From NCBI GenBank assembly GCA_963989385.1, contig OZ022502.1:46865454-46929453 (forward strand): 64,000 nucleotides of DNA, given 5' to 3'. The DNA is from Ctena decussata (Eukaryota > Mollusca > Bivalvia > Lucinida > Lucinidae). Positions 44,949-54,927 of this stretch are shown piece after piece. Both the position numbers and the translations under genes were made by a program. The stretch's first letter is position 1, and each line of letters opens with the position of its first letter. The notes beneath the pieces are model-generated. The model was not told the DNA's origin, did no database searches, and was given only the letters and a program-made list of their open reading frames with translations.

Positions 44949-45084
44949 AAATGGAACCGTAGCGAACAGCGGCATTCCTATTCACAATTTGTTGTTTCTT
45001 TATTTCTTGATCAGCATTTTGCTTTAAGACAAGTTAGAAAAGGCAATATTTATTTTCGGACAAACGAAGTGCGGGAGAAAATAA
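44949..45084 (+). repeat. Block R, outer copy
   Basis: 'GAACCGTAGCGAACAGCGGC' to 'GTGCGGGAGAAAATAA', nearly identical to 42341-42471. It abuts the second part of the 5' LTR. Confidence 0.88.
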
Positions 45085-45656
45085 GTCAGTTTAAATCACA
45101 CCCTACTGGGTCCATCAGTGGCTCAATCCCCATAAGGTGGGCGCGTTTACTCTATAATATCACACCCTACTGGGTCCTATAGTGACTCACTCCCCTCATA
45201 AGGGTTAAATCATATAGGAAAATGTTCTAAGGTTTCTTAAGCTAAAATAATGTTTCTAGAGCTTACGTTTACATTAAGTGCATACTAGACTTGTAAATTT
45301 TGTACATAGTAAAATCTGAAACTGTTCCTAATTGTCTTTCTGTCCCGACCCCGTAGCACCACATCCCGTGATCTGAATCTGGGTTTGTCATATCAGTTTC
45401 ACTGCAACTGCTAAGCTTGGCGTACGTCCGTCCGTGTGTCCGTCTGCTGTCTTCATGTGTCAGTCTGTCGGCTGTCAGTCCGTCCGTCCATTCGTGCGTC
45501 TGTCTGTCCGTCTGACATAAGGTGAACAGAATTGGCTGACATTGCAGGCAAGCAGTGCAGAATATTCCCTTACATAATCACACAACGCGAAATAAAGACC
45601 CGATTGGGTTAGTGACTGGCCGCTCTCTAGTACCTACCCCAGTCTAGTCTACTACA
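45085..45656 (+). repeat. 5' LTR, second part
   Basis: Matches 53764-54333. It contains AATAAA at 45591-45596, a likely polyadenylation signal (54268-54273 in the 3' LTR), and a GTCC/GTCT-rich stretch. It ends CTACTACA. Confidence 0.92.
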
Positions 45657-45680
45657 GTTTGGTGAGTCCGTGACCAGGAT
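45657..45680 (+). promoter_or_regulatory. Putative primer-binding site
   Basis: 'GTTTGGTGAGTCCGTGACC' directly follows the 5' LTR. TGG at its start is the usual complement of a tRNA CCA end. The tRNA was not identified. The leader then runs to 46075 without recognisable content. Confidence 0.6.
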
Positions 45681-46075
45681 GTGGTGAACGCGGGTTGTTT
45701 GGGTACATTAAATATGTTCGTTTGACTTTAAGTCATTTTTCCATTTCACAGTCATCAATAAGTGCTATAAATTTATTTCTTACTAAATAAGGTTAGTTGT
45801 AGCTGTTCAAGCTTAAACCAGAGTGCTTAATATTATGATATATTGAAGAATAATATCATTAAAAGTCAAAACGTAAGGTAAAATTGACTTGTGTAGGAAA
45901 TATAAAATAAACTTAATAAGTTACCGCACTTGTCAAAAATAAACTTAAAGACTTAAATTGAGTTTCTTCAAAGTAAAAATAAAGCATAAATTATAGGTTA
46001 AGCTTATGCATTGAATTGCAGCAGCCTTAAATATATAGGTTTAGGAAGAATTATAGCATTTAAAAATAGAGACAA

Positions 46076-49000
46076 ATGAATCGAACTATAAAAAAGACAT
46101 TAACATTTTCTGAAGGAAACACTTCCTTAAATCCAACCCCAACAACTAGTCAAGAAGTAAACATTTCGGAAAATTATTCCGAATTCATGGCAAACCTTTT
46201 TGGGGAAATAAATAGTCAACCTATAGGGTTCTCGACCCCAGGCCCGGGGGTCACTGAAGAAGGTCCTCTTAGTGGGGGTTCATATAGAAGTGAACAATCT
46301 CCAAGGGAGTTAACTCATAGTCTACAGCAAGATCTTTCTGCTGACACAATGTTGACAGTAAAAGAAACACCCCAAACTCCAAGGGGAATAACTCCTCAAA
46401 CTCCATGGGGAATAACTCAAACCCAAACTCCAAGGGGAATAACTTATAAAAGTGAAAAATTAAATCACACCTTACAGCTGGATCTTTCAGCTGAAACCAT
46501 GAGGGCACCTAATGAAACATATCATGTTCAAACTCCAAGAAAAGTAATTTCTGAGCATACGTTTCAACATTCACCTTCTCATGTATTAAAAGGGGAGACA
46601 AATCTTCCAAACATAAGTGACACCTCAAGGTCAATATGTCAAAACATGCAATCAGATATAGCATTGACTTATACTCCTGTTTCAAGAAGAGTAGCAAATA
46701 CTGCAATTCAAAAGCAGTTGCCTAGCAACCATAACACACCAATGCAGTTTTCAAACAACCAGGCTACGCTCATGGGCGTAGACCGTCAGCCAATAATGCA
46801 ACAGCAGTTTGTAAGGCATACTTATCCATATAGTACTGGTACCCTGTAACAGCCATCTAGCATGGCATATACAAATACTCAACAAGTGATCGGACAAAGC
46901 GGGAATACATTAAGTCAAAGTAACATGCCATTAATTGTAGATCAGAGCAATTGCTATCAGTTACATAGTTCGGATCACTTGAAGCAAAGTCAAACTGTTC
47001 CCAGCATACAGGAACATCAAGCAGATTTTGGGACACAAACTTATAGCATACCCACTAGTGCTTGCTCTACATTAAATCAAACAGGAACTACACAAGGACC
47101 ACACGGCTCAGCCGGTCAGATAACTTCAACTGCCCTACCAGGGAATACAAACGAATATGCAACATTGAACTGGCAACAAGAGCAATTAAAACAACAGCTT
47201 GCACAGCAACTGATAAGGGATCAGGAGGAAGAACTCCTGCGCCGTCAGCATCAAATAACTTTAATGTTACAACAGCAAGAACAACAATGGCAACAGTTAC
47301 AAACACAACAACAAGCCATGTTCACACAGCCTGTCTCAACTGACAGCACAGAATTGCACCAACAGTTACCGCATGCAAGCTCGTACAAGAAAGACATGTC
47401 ACTGCAAGCGCCACAAGGTATGACTACACAGTCAAATATTAGTATTAGTGATAATGTCTATCGAGTAGACACAAAAGAAACAAGTCATAATTTTGTACAA
47501 CAAGTACCAGCAATGCAGTCATTGCCTGTGACATCAACTCCTCAATTTCTGCAAAAGCACCCTATAAGCTCCAGCTTACAACAAAACACAGCAGTACAAT
47601 CATTGCCTTTGACAACCAGCACTCAGCATGGGCAAGTACCTATAAGTTTAAGCGTACAACAAAACCCACCAATGCAACCATTGTCTTTGACATCAAATGC
47701 TCAATACGGACAAATACCAATAAGCTCTAGCATACCACAAAGCACATTAGAGCAATCATTACCTATGACAACTGGTGTTCAAACTGGGAAAACACAAATA
47801 AATAAGAGCTTGCAGCAAAACTTACCAGTGCAGGCAAATACTTGCAGTCTCGATACACAAAGGCAATACACCACTGTGCCTGTGGATCAAAATACCACTT
47901 CACTAGGTGCACAACAAATTCCGACTTGTATGCAGAATACAATTTTGACAAGTACAAGTCATGTTTATCCACCTGCCGGAAATTTATGTCATAGCAGTCA
48001 ATTTCCTACAGTATCAAATGTAGGTTGCAGACTAGACAATGATCAAAAAACTCCAAGCACTTTAAATGGGCAGCAAAGCATTAATCCCAACTATGCATTG
48101 ACAACCGAACAACAGCCTATGGCAACACAAATATCAGCACGCAAAAAGGAAATTCAACCAGATAATTTTGATGGTGTAGGGAAAACCGAATGGTCTGATT
48201 ATATCATACACTTTGAACAGTGCGCGGCTTGGAATCAGTGGACTGAAACTCAAAAGACGCAAATGCTAGCTATTCATTTACGCGGCGAAGCACAGAAATT
48301 ATTAAGCAGCCTAACGGTTGCTCAGCTAAGTGACTACAGTAAATTAAAAAGTATCTTATCAGACCGATATGACCCGAAAGAGAAGGAGGTCACATATAGG
48401 TGTCAGTTTAGGTACTATAGGCGAGAAAAAGGCATTTCTGCTTCAGACTATGGGTACAACTTAAAGGCCCCATTGCGCTATCAGCATGAAATAGTTTATT
48501 GTGAGATATCGCTGCAAACTTCTCACTACAGTTTCTTTATTGATTATTATCGTGATTGGCCGGCTTTGAAAACTCAAAACGTCATTGAGTTTAACATAAA
48601 ATAGATTTGAAAAATAACTAGGTCATTTTAGTTGCCAACTAAATTGACCTTCTCTCGATTTCAGAAGCTTTATTTCATGGTAAAAACAAAACGTACAGAG
48701 AATAAAAATACAAGGTACAGGCGTTTAACAGTTGATAAAAATACAATGTACAAAAATGTTAAGCAAGGATCCCATTGATTGTGCCGCGGTTACATTATTT
48801 CATTGCTTAACGGGGAACCAGAGACGAAAACCGTATTTTTATGGAGAGACTTATCATTTTTCCAAAATAGCTTGTTTCTTCTTTTTTGCCTGTTATCTGA
48901 TACAAAAAAGCACATCAACCGACATATTTTCATTAATTCTGAAGGCTGTACAGGTTTCATAATGATTTGTATTTTGACGAGTTTTACCACTGATAGGACT

Positions 49001-49570
49001 ATGGAGGCTTTAAGCAAACTAGCATTGAAAGCTTACCCAAATTTAACATTGGATCAGTTAGAGGTTCATGTTATTGACCAGTTTATAAATGGACTTGGTC
49101 ATCACGAATTACAAAAACATGTTCAGTTTAGACATCCACGCACACTTCATGAAGCAATAGGGCTAGCCACCGAATGTGAGGCTCTTGAAGGCTCAATCAA
49201 TCGTGTTAAGAAACCTCAAAATGAGGATACAACAGTAGCACCTATCTCACTGAGCTGTAGCAATGAACACAAACCTTCACCTGACATTACACTAGATCAA
49301 ATCAGCAAGCTGATCGACACAAAATTAGATAGAATTTTGCCAAGAAAGGAGAACAGGGACAAAAGTCCTGTGAAAAATAGAGACTCATCTTCCTCGAGGC
49401 AAACTAAAAATGATAAGGTAAACTACTCGGAAACTAAAACCACTCCTCAAAGCCCAGTACGTGCTCGAGACAGAACATATTGTACTTATTGCAAACGTAC
49501 AAACCACAACATTAAAGATTGTTACGTCCGTAAGAAGAATGAGAGAGATGCAAGTAAAAACAAAACATAA
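46076..49570 (+). pseudogene. gag: gag polyprotein gene, interrupted
   Basis: One frame runs from ATG 46076 with three interruptions to note. There is an in-frame TAA at 46847-46849 (ATG resumes at 46862), a MITE at 48465-49009, and the terminal TAA at 49568-49570. The N-terminal part has repeated 'QTPRGIT' motifs. A Gln-rich segment (47200-47320) and about three 26-residue repeats with 'PIS.S.QQN' (47560-47830) follow. The retrotransposon gag core has 'DNFDGVGKTEWSDYI' and 'HLRGEAQKLL' (about 48160-48460, continuing after the MITE). A CCHC zinc knuckle 'YCTYCKRTNHNIKDC' (about 49478-49522) completes it. Gag would package element RNA in virus-like particles. The frame on both sides of the MITE is the same once one TTAA is counted, so the insertion is recent relative to the gene. 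Confidence 0.85.
48465..49009 (+). mobile_element. TTAA-flanked MITE in gag, copy 2
   Basis: 545 bp, TTAA at 48461-48464 and 49010-49013. Ends AGGCCCCATTGCGCTATCAG and CTGATAGGACTATGGAGGCT match those of the copy at 24391-24868. The internal text is also alignable ('TTGCCAACTAAATTGACC' versus 'TTGGCAACTAAAATGACC'). Confidence 0.88.
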
Positions 49571-49621
49571 TCAAAATCGGCTTATGCAATTACTTCTAAG
49601 CCAGATAGTTCATGTAAAATT

Positions 49622-50371
49622 ATGCCAACCATTACTATCACCGCTCCCGATGATTACCAAAACAAAGAACGTGTCAGCAAACAGCATGAAGACGCTGCAC
49701 GCAATGTAAACATTTGCACTGAGAAAAATGCTCATATAGACAAAGATGTAAACCAAAATGAAGAAAACTCTATTTCAAATTTGCAAGTAGATAGCCAGGA
49801 AGAAATAGCTATAAACACTGCTTTCACTTCATGTCTGTACTTACAAGCCAATGTGTATAATCAAACAGGTAAATTCCTTGTCGACACAGGCTCCCCTTAT
49901 TCCATTATGTCTAACCAAATGTATGAAAAAAATCAGACAAAAGGAAATTTGCAAAGGAAAATAGATCATACTAGGTTAAGGGCTGCAGATGGAAGTGTTA
50001 TTGAGACCAGTGGAAAACTATTAATACCACTGCAAATTCAGAGAAAAGCATTTAGTCAGGAGTTCATAATTGCTAAGATACAGGGAATAGATGGCATTAT
50101 AGGAATGGACTTTCTATATCAATATGATGGAACTATTAATATCAAGAAGCAGACATTATTAACCAGCAAGGGCAAACTAACATTGTTCCAACAAAATTCA
50201 CAACCGTCATTCCATCAAATACAGAGATATTTGTCAAAGGAAAAATTGAGCAACCATGCATTAAGAATGAGGCAATTAGCATCGCAGAACCGACAGAAAC
50301 GAAACGAAAGTGTCCAAATCATTCGTGTCACGACTGTTATCCATCCGATAAGGTATCAGTTAAGGTTTTAG
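49622..50371 (+). CDS. Retropepsin-type protease region of pol
   Basis: An aspartic protease with the active-site triad Asp88-Thr89-Gly90 in 'FLVDTGSPYS' and the C-terminal 'GIIGMDF' motif (around residue 155). It cleaves the polyproteins in the particle. It is in the same frame as gag, separated only by the TAA at 49568 and about 17 sense codons, so expression by stop read-through is possible, or the stop is a mutation. The listed ATG is internal to the likely polyprotein. From about 50185 the frame matching the downstream integrase ORF (one base back) gives a better continuation, so the last 60 codons here are probably out of frame. Confidence 0.8.
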   Translation: MPTITITAPDDYQNKERVSKQHEDAARNVNICTEKNAHIDKDVNQNEENSISNLQVDSQEEIAINTAFTSCLYLQANVYNQTGKFLVDTGSPYSIMSNQMYEKNQTKGNLQRKIDHTRLRAADGSVIETSGKLLIPLQIQRKAFSQEFIIAKIQGIDGIIGMDFLYQYDGTINIKKQTLLTSKGKLTLFQQNSQPSFHQIQRYLSKEKLSNHALRMRQLASQNRQKRNESVQIIRVTTVIHPIRYQLRF

Positions 50372-50373
50372 GA

Positions 50374-52287
50374 ATGGACGAAAATGACGAATCCGATGTC
50401 CCGTATTCGGTCAATCTGACCGATCTGGCCCAGGTTAAGGATTGTACCTTCTTGCCGCTTGACAGCTCGTCTAGTCCCGCGCCGGGGCATCCCGATAAGA
50501 TACCAGTTCCACGCTGTGGCGCAGGTGAGACCCAGGGCCAAGACTGGTCCTTCTTGTCATTTATCAGCCCAACTATTTACCCCTGCGAAGTCGTTGACAC
50601 GAATGAAAGTAACTGGCTGCCGTCATGGAGTCCAGAAGAACTGCAGCAGATGCAGAGAGAAGACAGATCAGTGAGGCTGGTTCTAGAAAACAAACTAGAC
50701 TATGATACCCGACCAGAACTTCCTGAAGACGTCAAAACTGATAAAACTATCAAGGCATTATGGTACCAATGGGACAGCATAGAAGTAAAAAATGGCCTCC
50801 TATACCGGAAGTGGACAGACAACCGAGGATGTACCATTTACCAGCTAGTGGCCCCTGATGTGATAAAGAAAACCATCGACAATCTTCATTCTCACTTAAC
50901 TGCAGGTCATTTAGGTAGAGACAGAACCTTAGAAAGTATCAAACATCGTTTCTATTGGCCCGGAGTAAGAGAAGATGACATGAGATGGGTCAAGTCATGT
51001 GACCTTTGTGCTCGCGTTAAACCCGGTCCAGGTCGAGGAAAGGCTGCACTTCAACAATTTAAAGTTAATGCAGTTATGCAATGCGTTGCGCTAGATATCT
51101 TTGGGCCGTTGCCCATATCTGAAAATGGCAATGAATATATCTTTGTATTAGGAGAGTACTTTTCAAAATGGGTCGAAGCATGGGCTGTACCCGATCATAC
51201 CGCTCAAACTGTTGCAGATAAACTTGTGTGTGAATTCTTCACGAAATACGGATGTCCGCAACAGATCCATACGGATCGAGGTCGAGAATTTCAGTCACAT
51301 CTGTTTAAGATTCTATGCGGAAAATTCGGAATAAAGCAAACAAGGACAGTCCCGTATAGACCAAACTCCGATGGTCTTGTGGAGCGATTTAACAGAACGC
51401 TTAAGCAGATGCATAGAATATTTGCTTCCGACAATCCGCAGAATTGGGATGATTATCTCCCATATATCCTTATGGCATATAGAGCAACTCAAAACAAAAG
51501 CACAGGTTGTACACCCAACTTAGTTTTCTTGAACAGAGAAATATCATGTCCACTGGACTTGATGGTAGGCCCGCCTCCAAATACAATTGCCGAAACATGT
51601 CCCATACAGTATATAGAATGGGTTGAATCAGCAATGACTATTACAAATGACTTTGTATTCAAGAATCTAGGCACAGCTGCGAAAAGACAAAAGTCTTACT
51701 ATGATCGAGGGTTGAAAACTAGGCAATATAAAAAGGGGGACTGGGTATGGCGATTTTACCCGCCTGCAGCAAACCAAAAAATTAATCGTGGTTGGACAGG
51801 CCCGTATCTAGTTCTTAAGCGTGTCCTAGAGGCAAATTATTTGATTCAAATAGGCCCTGATAAACCTATCATTAATGTCCATGTAGATGACATAAAACCA
51901 TACCAAGGGGAGACAACTCCAGCAAGTTGGTTAAATGAATCAGAAACCCCTGAAGCAGAGTTCAGTCAAAATAAGAATAAGTCAGTGTTAGGCGGAAATA
52001 CTGCTACAGCACACGAACGAAACGAAAGTCTCGTTGCAGATCAATCAGAATTAAATGATCATCAATATGGTACCTTAAATACAGACTCAAATACAAGTAC
52101 TTCAAACAGTCAATATGAGGAACAACCCCCATTTTCTGAAGAAAATGAAACATTAACCTCAGAATTAGAAACAAGTACTACGAGTCATGGAAGTGTACAA
52201 AACCATACCAGACAAAATCAAATCCCAATAATACGTTCTCGAAGAGAACGTCCAGTAAAACCAAAACAAATTTGGTCCCCATCATAA
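50374..52287 (+). CDS. Integrase region of pol (RT and RNase H absent)
   Basis: 637 codons. The zinc-binding HHCC is at His174, His179, Cys209 and Cys212. The rve catalytic core has Asp241, Asp301 and Glu337, an exact DD35E spacing. The GPY/F-like 'WTGPYLVLKR' lies near residue 488, followed by an acidic, Ser/Thr-rich tail. It would insert element cDNA into the genome. The frame is open from about 50185, so 50374 is just the first ATG. Only some 80 codons separate protease-type sequence from the post-RNase H type tail, so the 1.7-2 kb of RT and RNase H that normally lie here are missing. A glutamate occurs where gypsy integrases usually have Asp in 'DYFSKW'. Confidence 0.88.
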   Translation: MDENDESDVPYSVNLTDLAQVKDCTFLPLDSSSSPAPGHPDKIPVPRCGAGETQGQDWSFLSFISPTIYPCEVVDTNESNWLPSWSPEELQQMQREDRSVRLVLENKLDYDTRPELPEDVKTDKTIKALWYQWDSIEVKNGLLYRKWTDNRGCTIYQLVAPDVIKKTIDNLHSHLTAGHLGRDRTLESIKHRFYWPGVREDDMRWVKSCDLCARVKPGPGRGKAALQQFKVNAVMQCVALDIFGPLPISENGNEYIFVLGEYFSKWVEAWAVPDHTAQTVADKLVCEFFTKYGCPQQIHTDRGREFQSHLFKILCGKFGIKQTRTVPYRPNSDGLVERFNRTLKQMHRIFASDNPQNWDDYLPYILMAYRATQNKSTGCTPNLVFLNREISCPLDLMVGPPPNTIAETCPIQYIEWVESAMTITNDFVFKNLGTAAKRQKSYYDRGLKTRQYKKGDWVWRFYPPAANQKINRGWTGPYLVLKRVLEANYLIQIGPDKPIINVHVDDIKPYQGETTPASWLNESETPEAEFSQNKNKSVLGGNTATAHERNESLVADQSELNDHQYGTLNTDSNTSTSNSQYEEQPPFSEENETLTSELETSTTSHGSVQNHTRQNQIPIIRSRRERPVKPKQIWSPS

Positions 52288-52524
52288 ACTGATGGGAAAA
52301 CAAATAAGTCACAATAAAACTGTACTTTAAAGCTACGAGTAAAAGGCAGTATAAAAGTGATGAATAAGTGTAAATAGTGATAAATATGATAAAATATAAA
52401 GTTCTGTTTGTAAATAACAACAAATTAAAATGTTTAAAAAATCATGCTAAAAGCTAAACACTGTGAATAATTCATATTGCACTTGCCCACCTTATGAAAA
52501 GAAATACTGATCGCAAAAATCAAG

Positions 52525-53214
52525 TTGATTGGCGAACTTAATAAGATTAATGATGCCATGATCATCCAGATGTCATCATCATCATCGTTATCGTCATTGT
52601 CATCAGATCATCTTCGCCCACTGCAGTCATTCTGCATTGCTCTATTATGTTTTTGCAGAATGGAAGTCGAGATAATGGTTCCAGAAGAGGAGAACAGCTC
52701 TTTGCTGCAAGAAAGTCGACCTATCTGGCCAAGAGTGCCAACGGCATGTCTTGTGAAAGTATGTGGGGAGAAACTATTTAGGACTTTTAAAGATTTCCTG
52801 AATCATTGGAAAAGTGTACATGAAATTAATAAAACTCTGAAGTCTTGTTCATGTGGGAAATTGTTTACTACCTCTAAACATTTGAAGTCGCACTTGAAAA
52901 ATGCAGATAAACATTTTCAAGTAGCTGATAAATCAGTTAAAAATCATTCATATATAGACCCTAAGGAGATTCTTCCTTTCCAATTGGGAGATAAAGAGGA
53001 CCGAGACAACATGAAAACAGTACAGAAACATTTAGCTAGAGAAAGAAGAAAGGCAGAGGCAGATAAATTTGTTCATGAAAGGGAAATTCTATGTTCCACT
53101 TCGAAGGACAATATATGTCGTGACGAGCGTGTTGTGGAAAGACAGGGGAAACTGTATAAGGATACAAACTTATGGGATAGCATGGAACGGAGGAAACGTG
53201 TGAACTTAAATTAA
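52525..53214 (+). CDS. Extra ORF with two C2H2-like zinc fingers
   Basis: 229 codons from the first ATG, but translation more likely starts at ATG 52660. The sequence before that is (ATC)-rich low complexity, and TTTTTGCAG ends two bases before this ATG, a strong splice acceptor. The 184-residue product has two Cys/His clusters: 'CLVKVCGEKLF' with 'HWKSVH' (CX4C-X13-HX4H) and 'CSCGKLFTTSKHLKSH' ending in 'DKH'. A charged C-terminal half follows. No signal peptide or membrane span is visible, so it is not an envelope-type protein despite its env-like position between integrase and the 3' LTR. A nucleic-acid-binding accessory role is inference. Confidence 0.65.
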   Translation: MIGELNKINDAMIIQMSSSSSLSSLSSDHLRPLQSFCIALLCFCRMEVEIMVPEEENSSLLQESRPIWPRVPTACLVKVCGEKLFRTFKDFLNHWKSVHEINKTLKSCSCGKLFTTSKHLKSHLKNADKHFQVADKSVKNHSYIDPKEILPFQLGDKEDRDNMKTVQKHLARERRKAEADKFVHEREILCSTSKDNICRDERVVERQGKLYKDTNLWDSMERRKRVNLN

Positions 53215-53342
53215 TTCCTACATATTACCATAAAAGTCAATTATCATTTACATCCCGTGTCTACTTGAAATCCCAACATTTATATTTTGAGAAAACATTA
53301 TTTCATAAAATATGATATATTTTCTGAAATAATGTTTAATCA

Positions 53343-53353
53343 CAGGGGAGGAG
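53343..53353 (+). promoter_or_regulatory. Polypurine tract
   Basis: AGGGGAGGAG directly before the 3' LTR start TGTGGTAG, the expected plus-strand primer site. Confidence 0.8.
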
Positions 53354-54333
53354 TGTGGTAGAGACGGGATTAACTCTGTTATTGGGCATTATTTCGGGTG
53401 AATACGGTGTTTAGTGTTACCCACTATATGGGAAGTTAATAGTGCTGTAATGTTTTAATTTGGTCATTTGTGACCTCCCTTGTGACTTATTTGTGTAAAT
53501 TGGATATCTTGCCTGGATTGTGCAGTTTATTAATTTCAGGGATAGAGAATACTTTTGTAGAGATAAAATAACAATATTTCGGCATTATTGACATCTAGCT
53601 GTTAAGCAGGATGCACAAGAGTTGGATCAGTTTGTGAATTTCATATACTGAGCTCCGACTAGTGCACCCTCCTTAACAGCGTATTCATTTAAAATATTGT
53701 CCATATATTCTGCCTATGTCCATCTAATGGTTTTGTTGTTGATAAATGTCTAGTTTAGATCAGTCAGTTAAATCACACCCTACTGGGTCCATCAGTGGCT
53801 CAATCCCCGTAAGGTGGGCGCGTTTACTCTATAATATCACACCCTACTGGGTCCTATAGTGACTCACTCCCCTCATAAGGGTTAAATCATATAGAAAAAT
53901 GTTCTAAGGTTTCTTAAGCTAAAATAATGTTTCTAGAGCTTACATTTACATTAAGTGCATACTAGACTAGTAAATTTTGTACGTAGTAAAATCTGAAACT
54001 GTTCCTAATTGTCTTTCTGTCCCGACCCCGTAGCACCACATCCCGTGATCTGAATCTGGGTTTGTCATCTCAGTTTCACTGCAACTGCTAAGTTTGGCGT
54101 ACGTCCGTCCGTGTGTCCGTCTGCTGTCTTCATGTGTCAGTCTGTCGGCTGTCAGTCCGTCCGTCCATTCGTGCGTCTGTCTGTCCGTCTGACCTAAGGT
54201 GAACAGAATTGGCTGACATTGCAGGCAAGCAGTGCAGAATATTCCCTTACATAATAACACAACGCGAAATAAAGACCCGACTGGGTTAGTGACTGGCCGC
54301 TCTCTAGTACCTACCCCAGTCTAGTCTACTACA
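53354..54333 (+). repeat. 3' LTR, intact
   Basis: 980 bp. Starts TGTGGTAGAGACGGG, ends CTAGTCTACTACA, with AATAAA at 54268-54273. It is followed by TAAG (54334-54337), matching the TAAG before 26188. Confidence 0.92.
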
Positions 54334-54589
54334 TAAGGATACGAACGGAAGCAAAATGCTTATATAGTTCTTCTCCTTAAATCTTCTTTTTGACGTTGAG
54401 TGCAGTCCAGAAATGCGTCGTCGCCATAACACTCATGATTGTATAGCTCAGAGCAATGTTCTATTCAGCGGCTGAGAGTCTATCATTCTTTTGATAGACA
54501 TGTCCCAGACTTGTTCTGGATAGTTAGGATCTATCCTGTTCTCTGAAGTTTAATCCACACCAGCTGATGTGGTCACTTGCAGTTGTATT

Positions 54590-54860
54590 AGTCCAGGTAA
54601 GTTTCAGTGTCCTTGCACCGAGTACACCTACTTAATCAGTACTCCTTTGCTCTCTTCAGGGCTTCTGAACCCTTTTGTAAGCCTTCCAGTATTCTTTCGC
54701 TCCTTCTACTTCATACCGCCTCCTCTTCAAATCCCTGATCTCATCGCAGAGGTCGAGAAAATCCAGTGTCCAGTACATTTACCTGCGATGTTCGTTTCCA
54801 AATATTTCTTTGGCTGTGTCACTAACTGCTGTATTGAAGGACGCAGAACAATACAAGGAA
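54590..54860 (-). pseudogene. LINE fragment, endonuclease-RT linker
   Basis: Minus-strand translation gives 'SFNTAVSDTAKEIFGNEHRR', a stop, then 'DLCDEIRDLKRRRYEVEGAK'. This resembles the linker between endonuclease and RT in RTE-like LINEs. No endonuclease or RT motifs survive on either side. Short and broken, so the assignment is tentative. Confidence 0.5.
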
Positions 54861-54927
54861 GTCGCACTAGTTTAAGTCGTCCCGTCCGTGCACGATTTCG
54901 AATAAGGTTTGATTTGATTTTACTTTT

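Larger units (their letters stand above)
26599..45084. other. 18.5-kb insertion splitting the 5' LTR
   Basis: Starts with block L (26599-26810) and ends with block R (44949-45084). A joined R-L copy lies inside (42341-42683). It contains the long-TIR element, the pogo-like element, a TACGCCCG repeat and unassigned DNA. How the insert arose is not clear. No clean target duplication is seen at the two LTR break points. Confidence 0.75.
26188..54333 (+). mobile_element. Ty3/gypsy-type LTR retrotransposon carrying an 18.5-kb insert
   Basis: The 5' LTR is in two parts (26188-26598, 45085-45656). The interior runs 45657-53353 and the 3' LTR is 53354-54333. LTRs start TGTGGTAG and end CTACTACA. Outside them, ATAAG (26183-26187) matches TAAG at 54334-54337, or ATAAG if the last LTR base is counted, a normal 4-5 bp target duplication. 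By eye the LTR halves differ from the intact LTR at about 2% of positions, so insertion is fairly recent. Without the insert the element is about 9.7 kb. Integrase follows protease and the integrase has a GPY-like C-terminus, as in Ty3/gypsy. It is defective, because RT/RNase H are missing and gag is broken. Confidence 0.9.

Noticed and set aside
47062..47343. Second-frame ORF inside gag
   Set aside because: It overlaps the Gln-rich coding stretch in another frame and is Thr/Ala-rich only because of CAA/ACA codons.
53967..54260. 97-codon minus-strand frame in the 3' LTR with Thr/Asp/Arg repeats
   Set aside because: It translates the GTCC/GTCT-rich LTR segment; not a gene.
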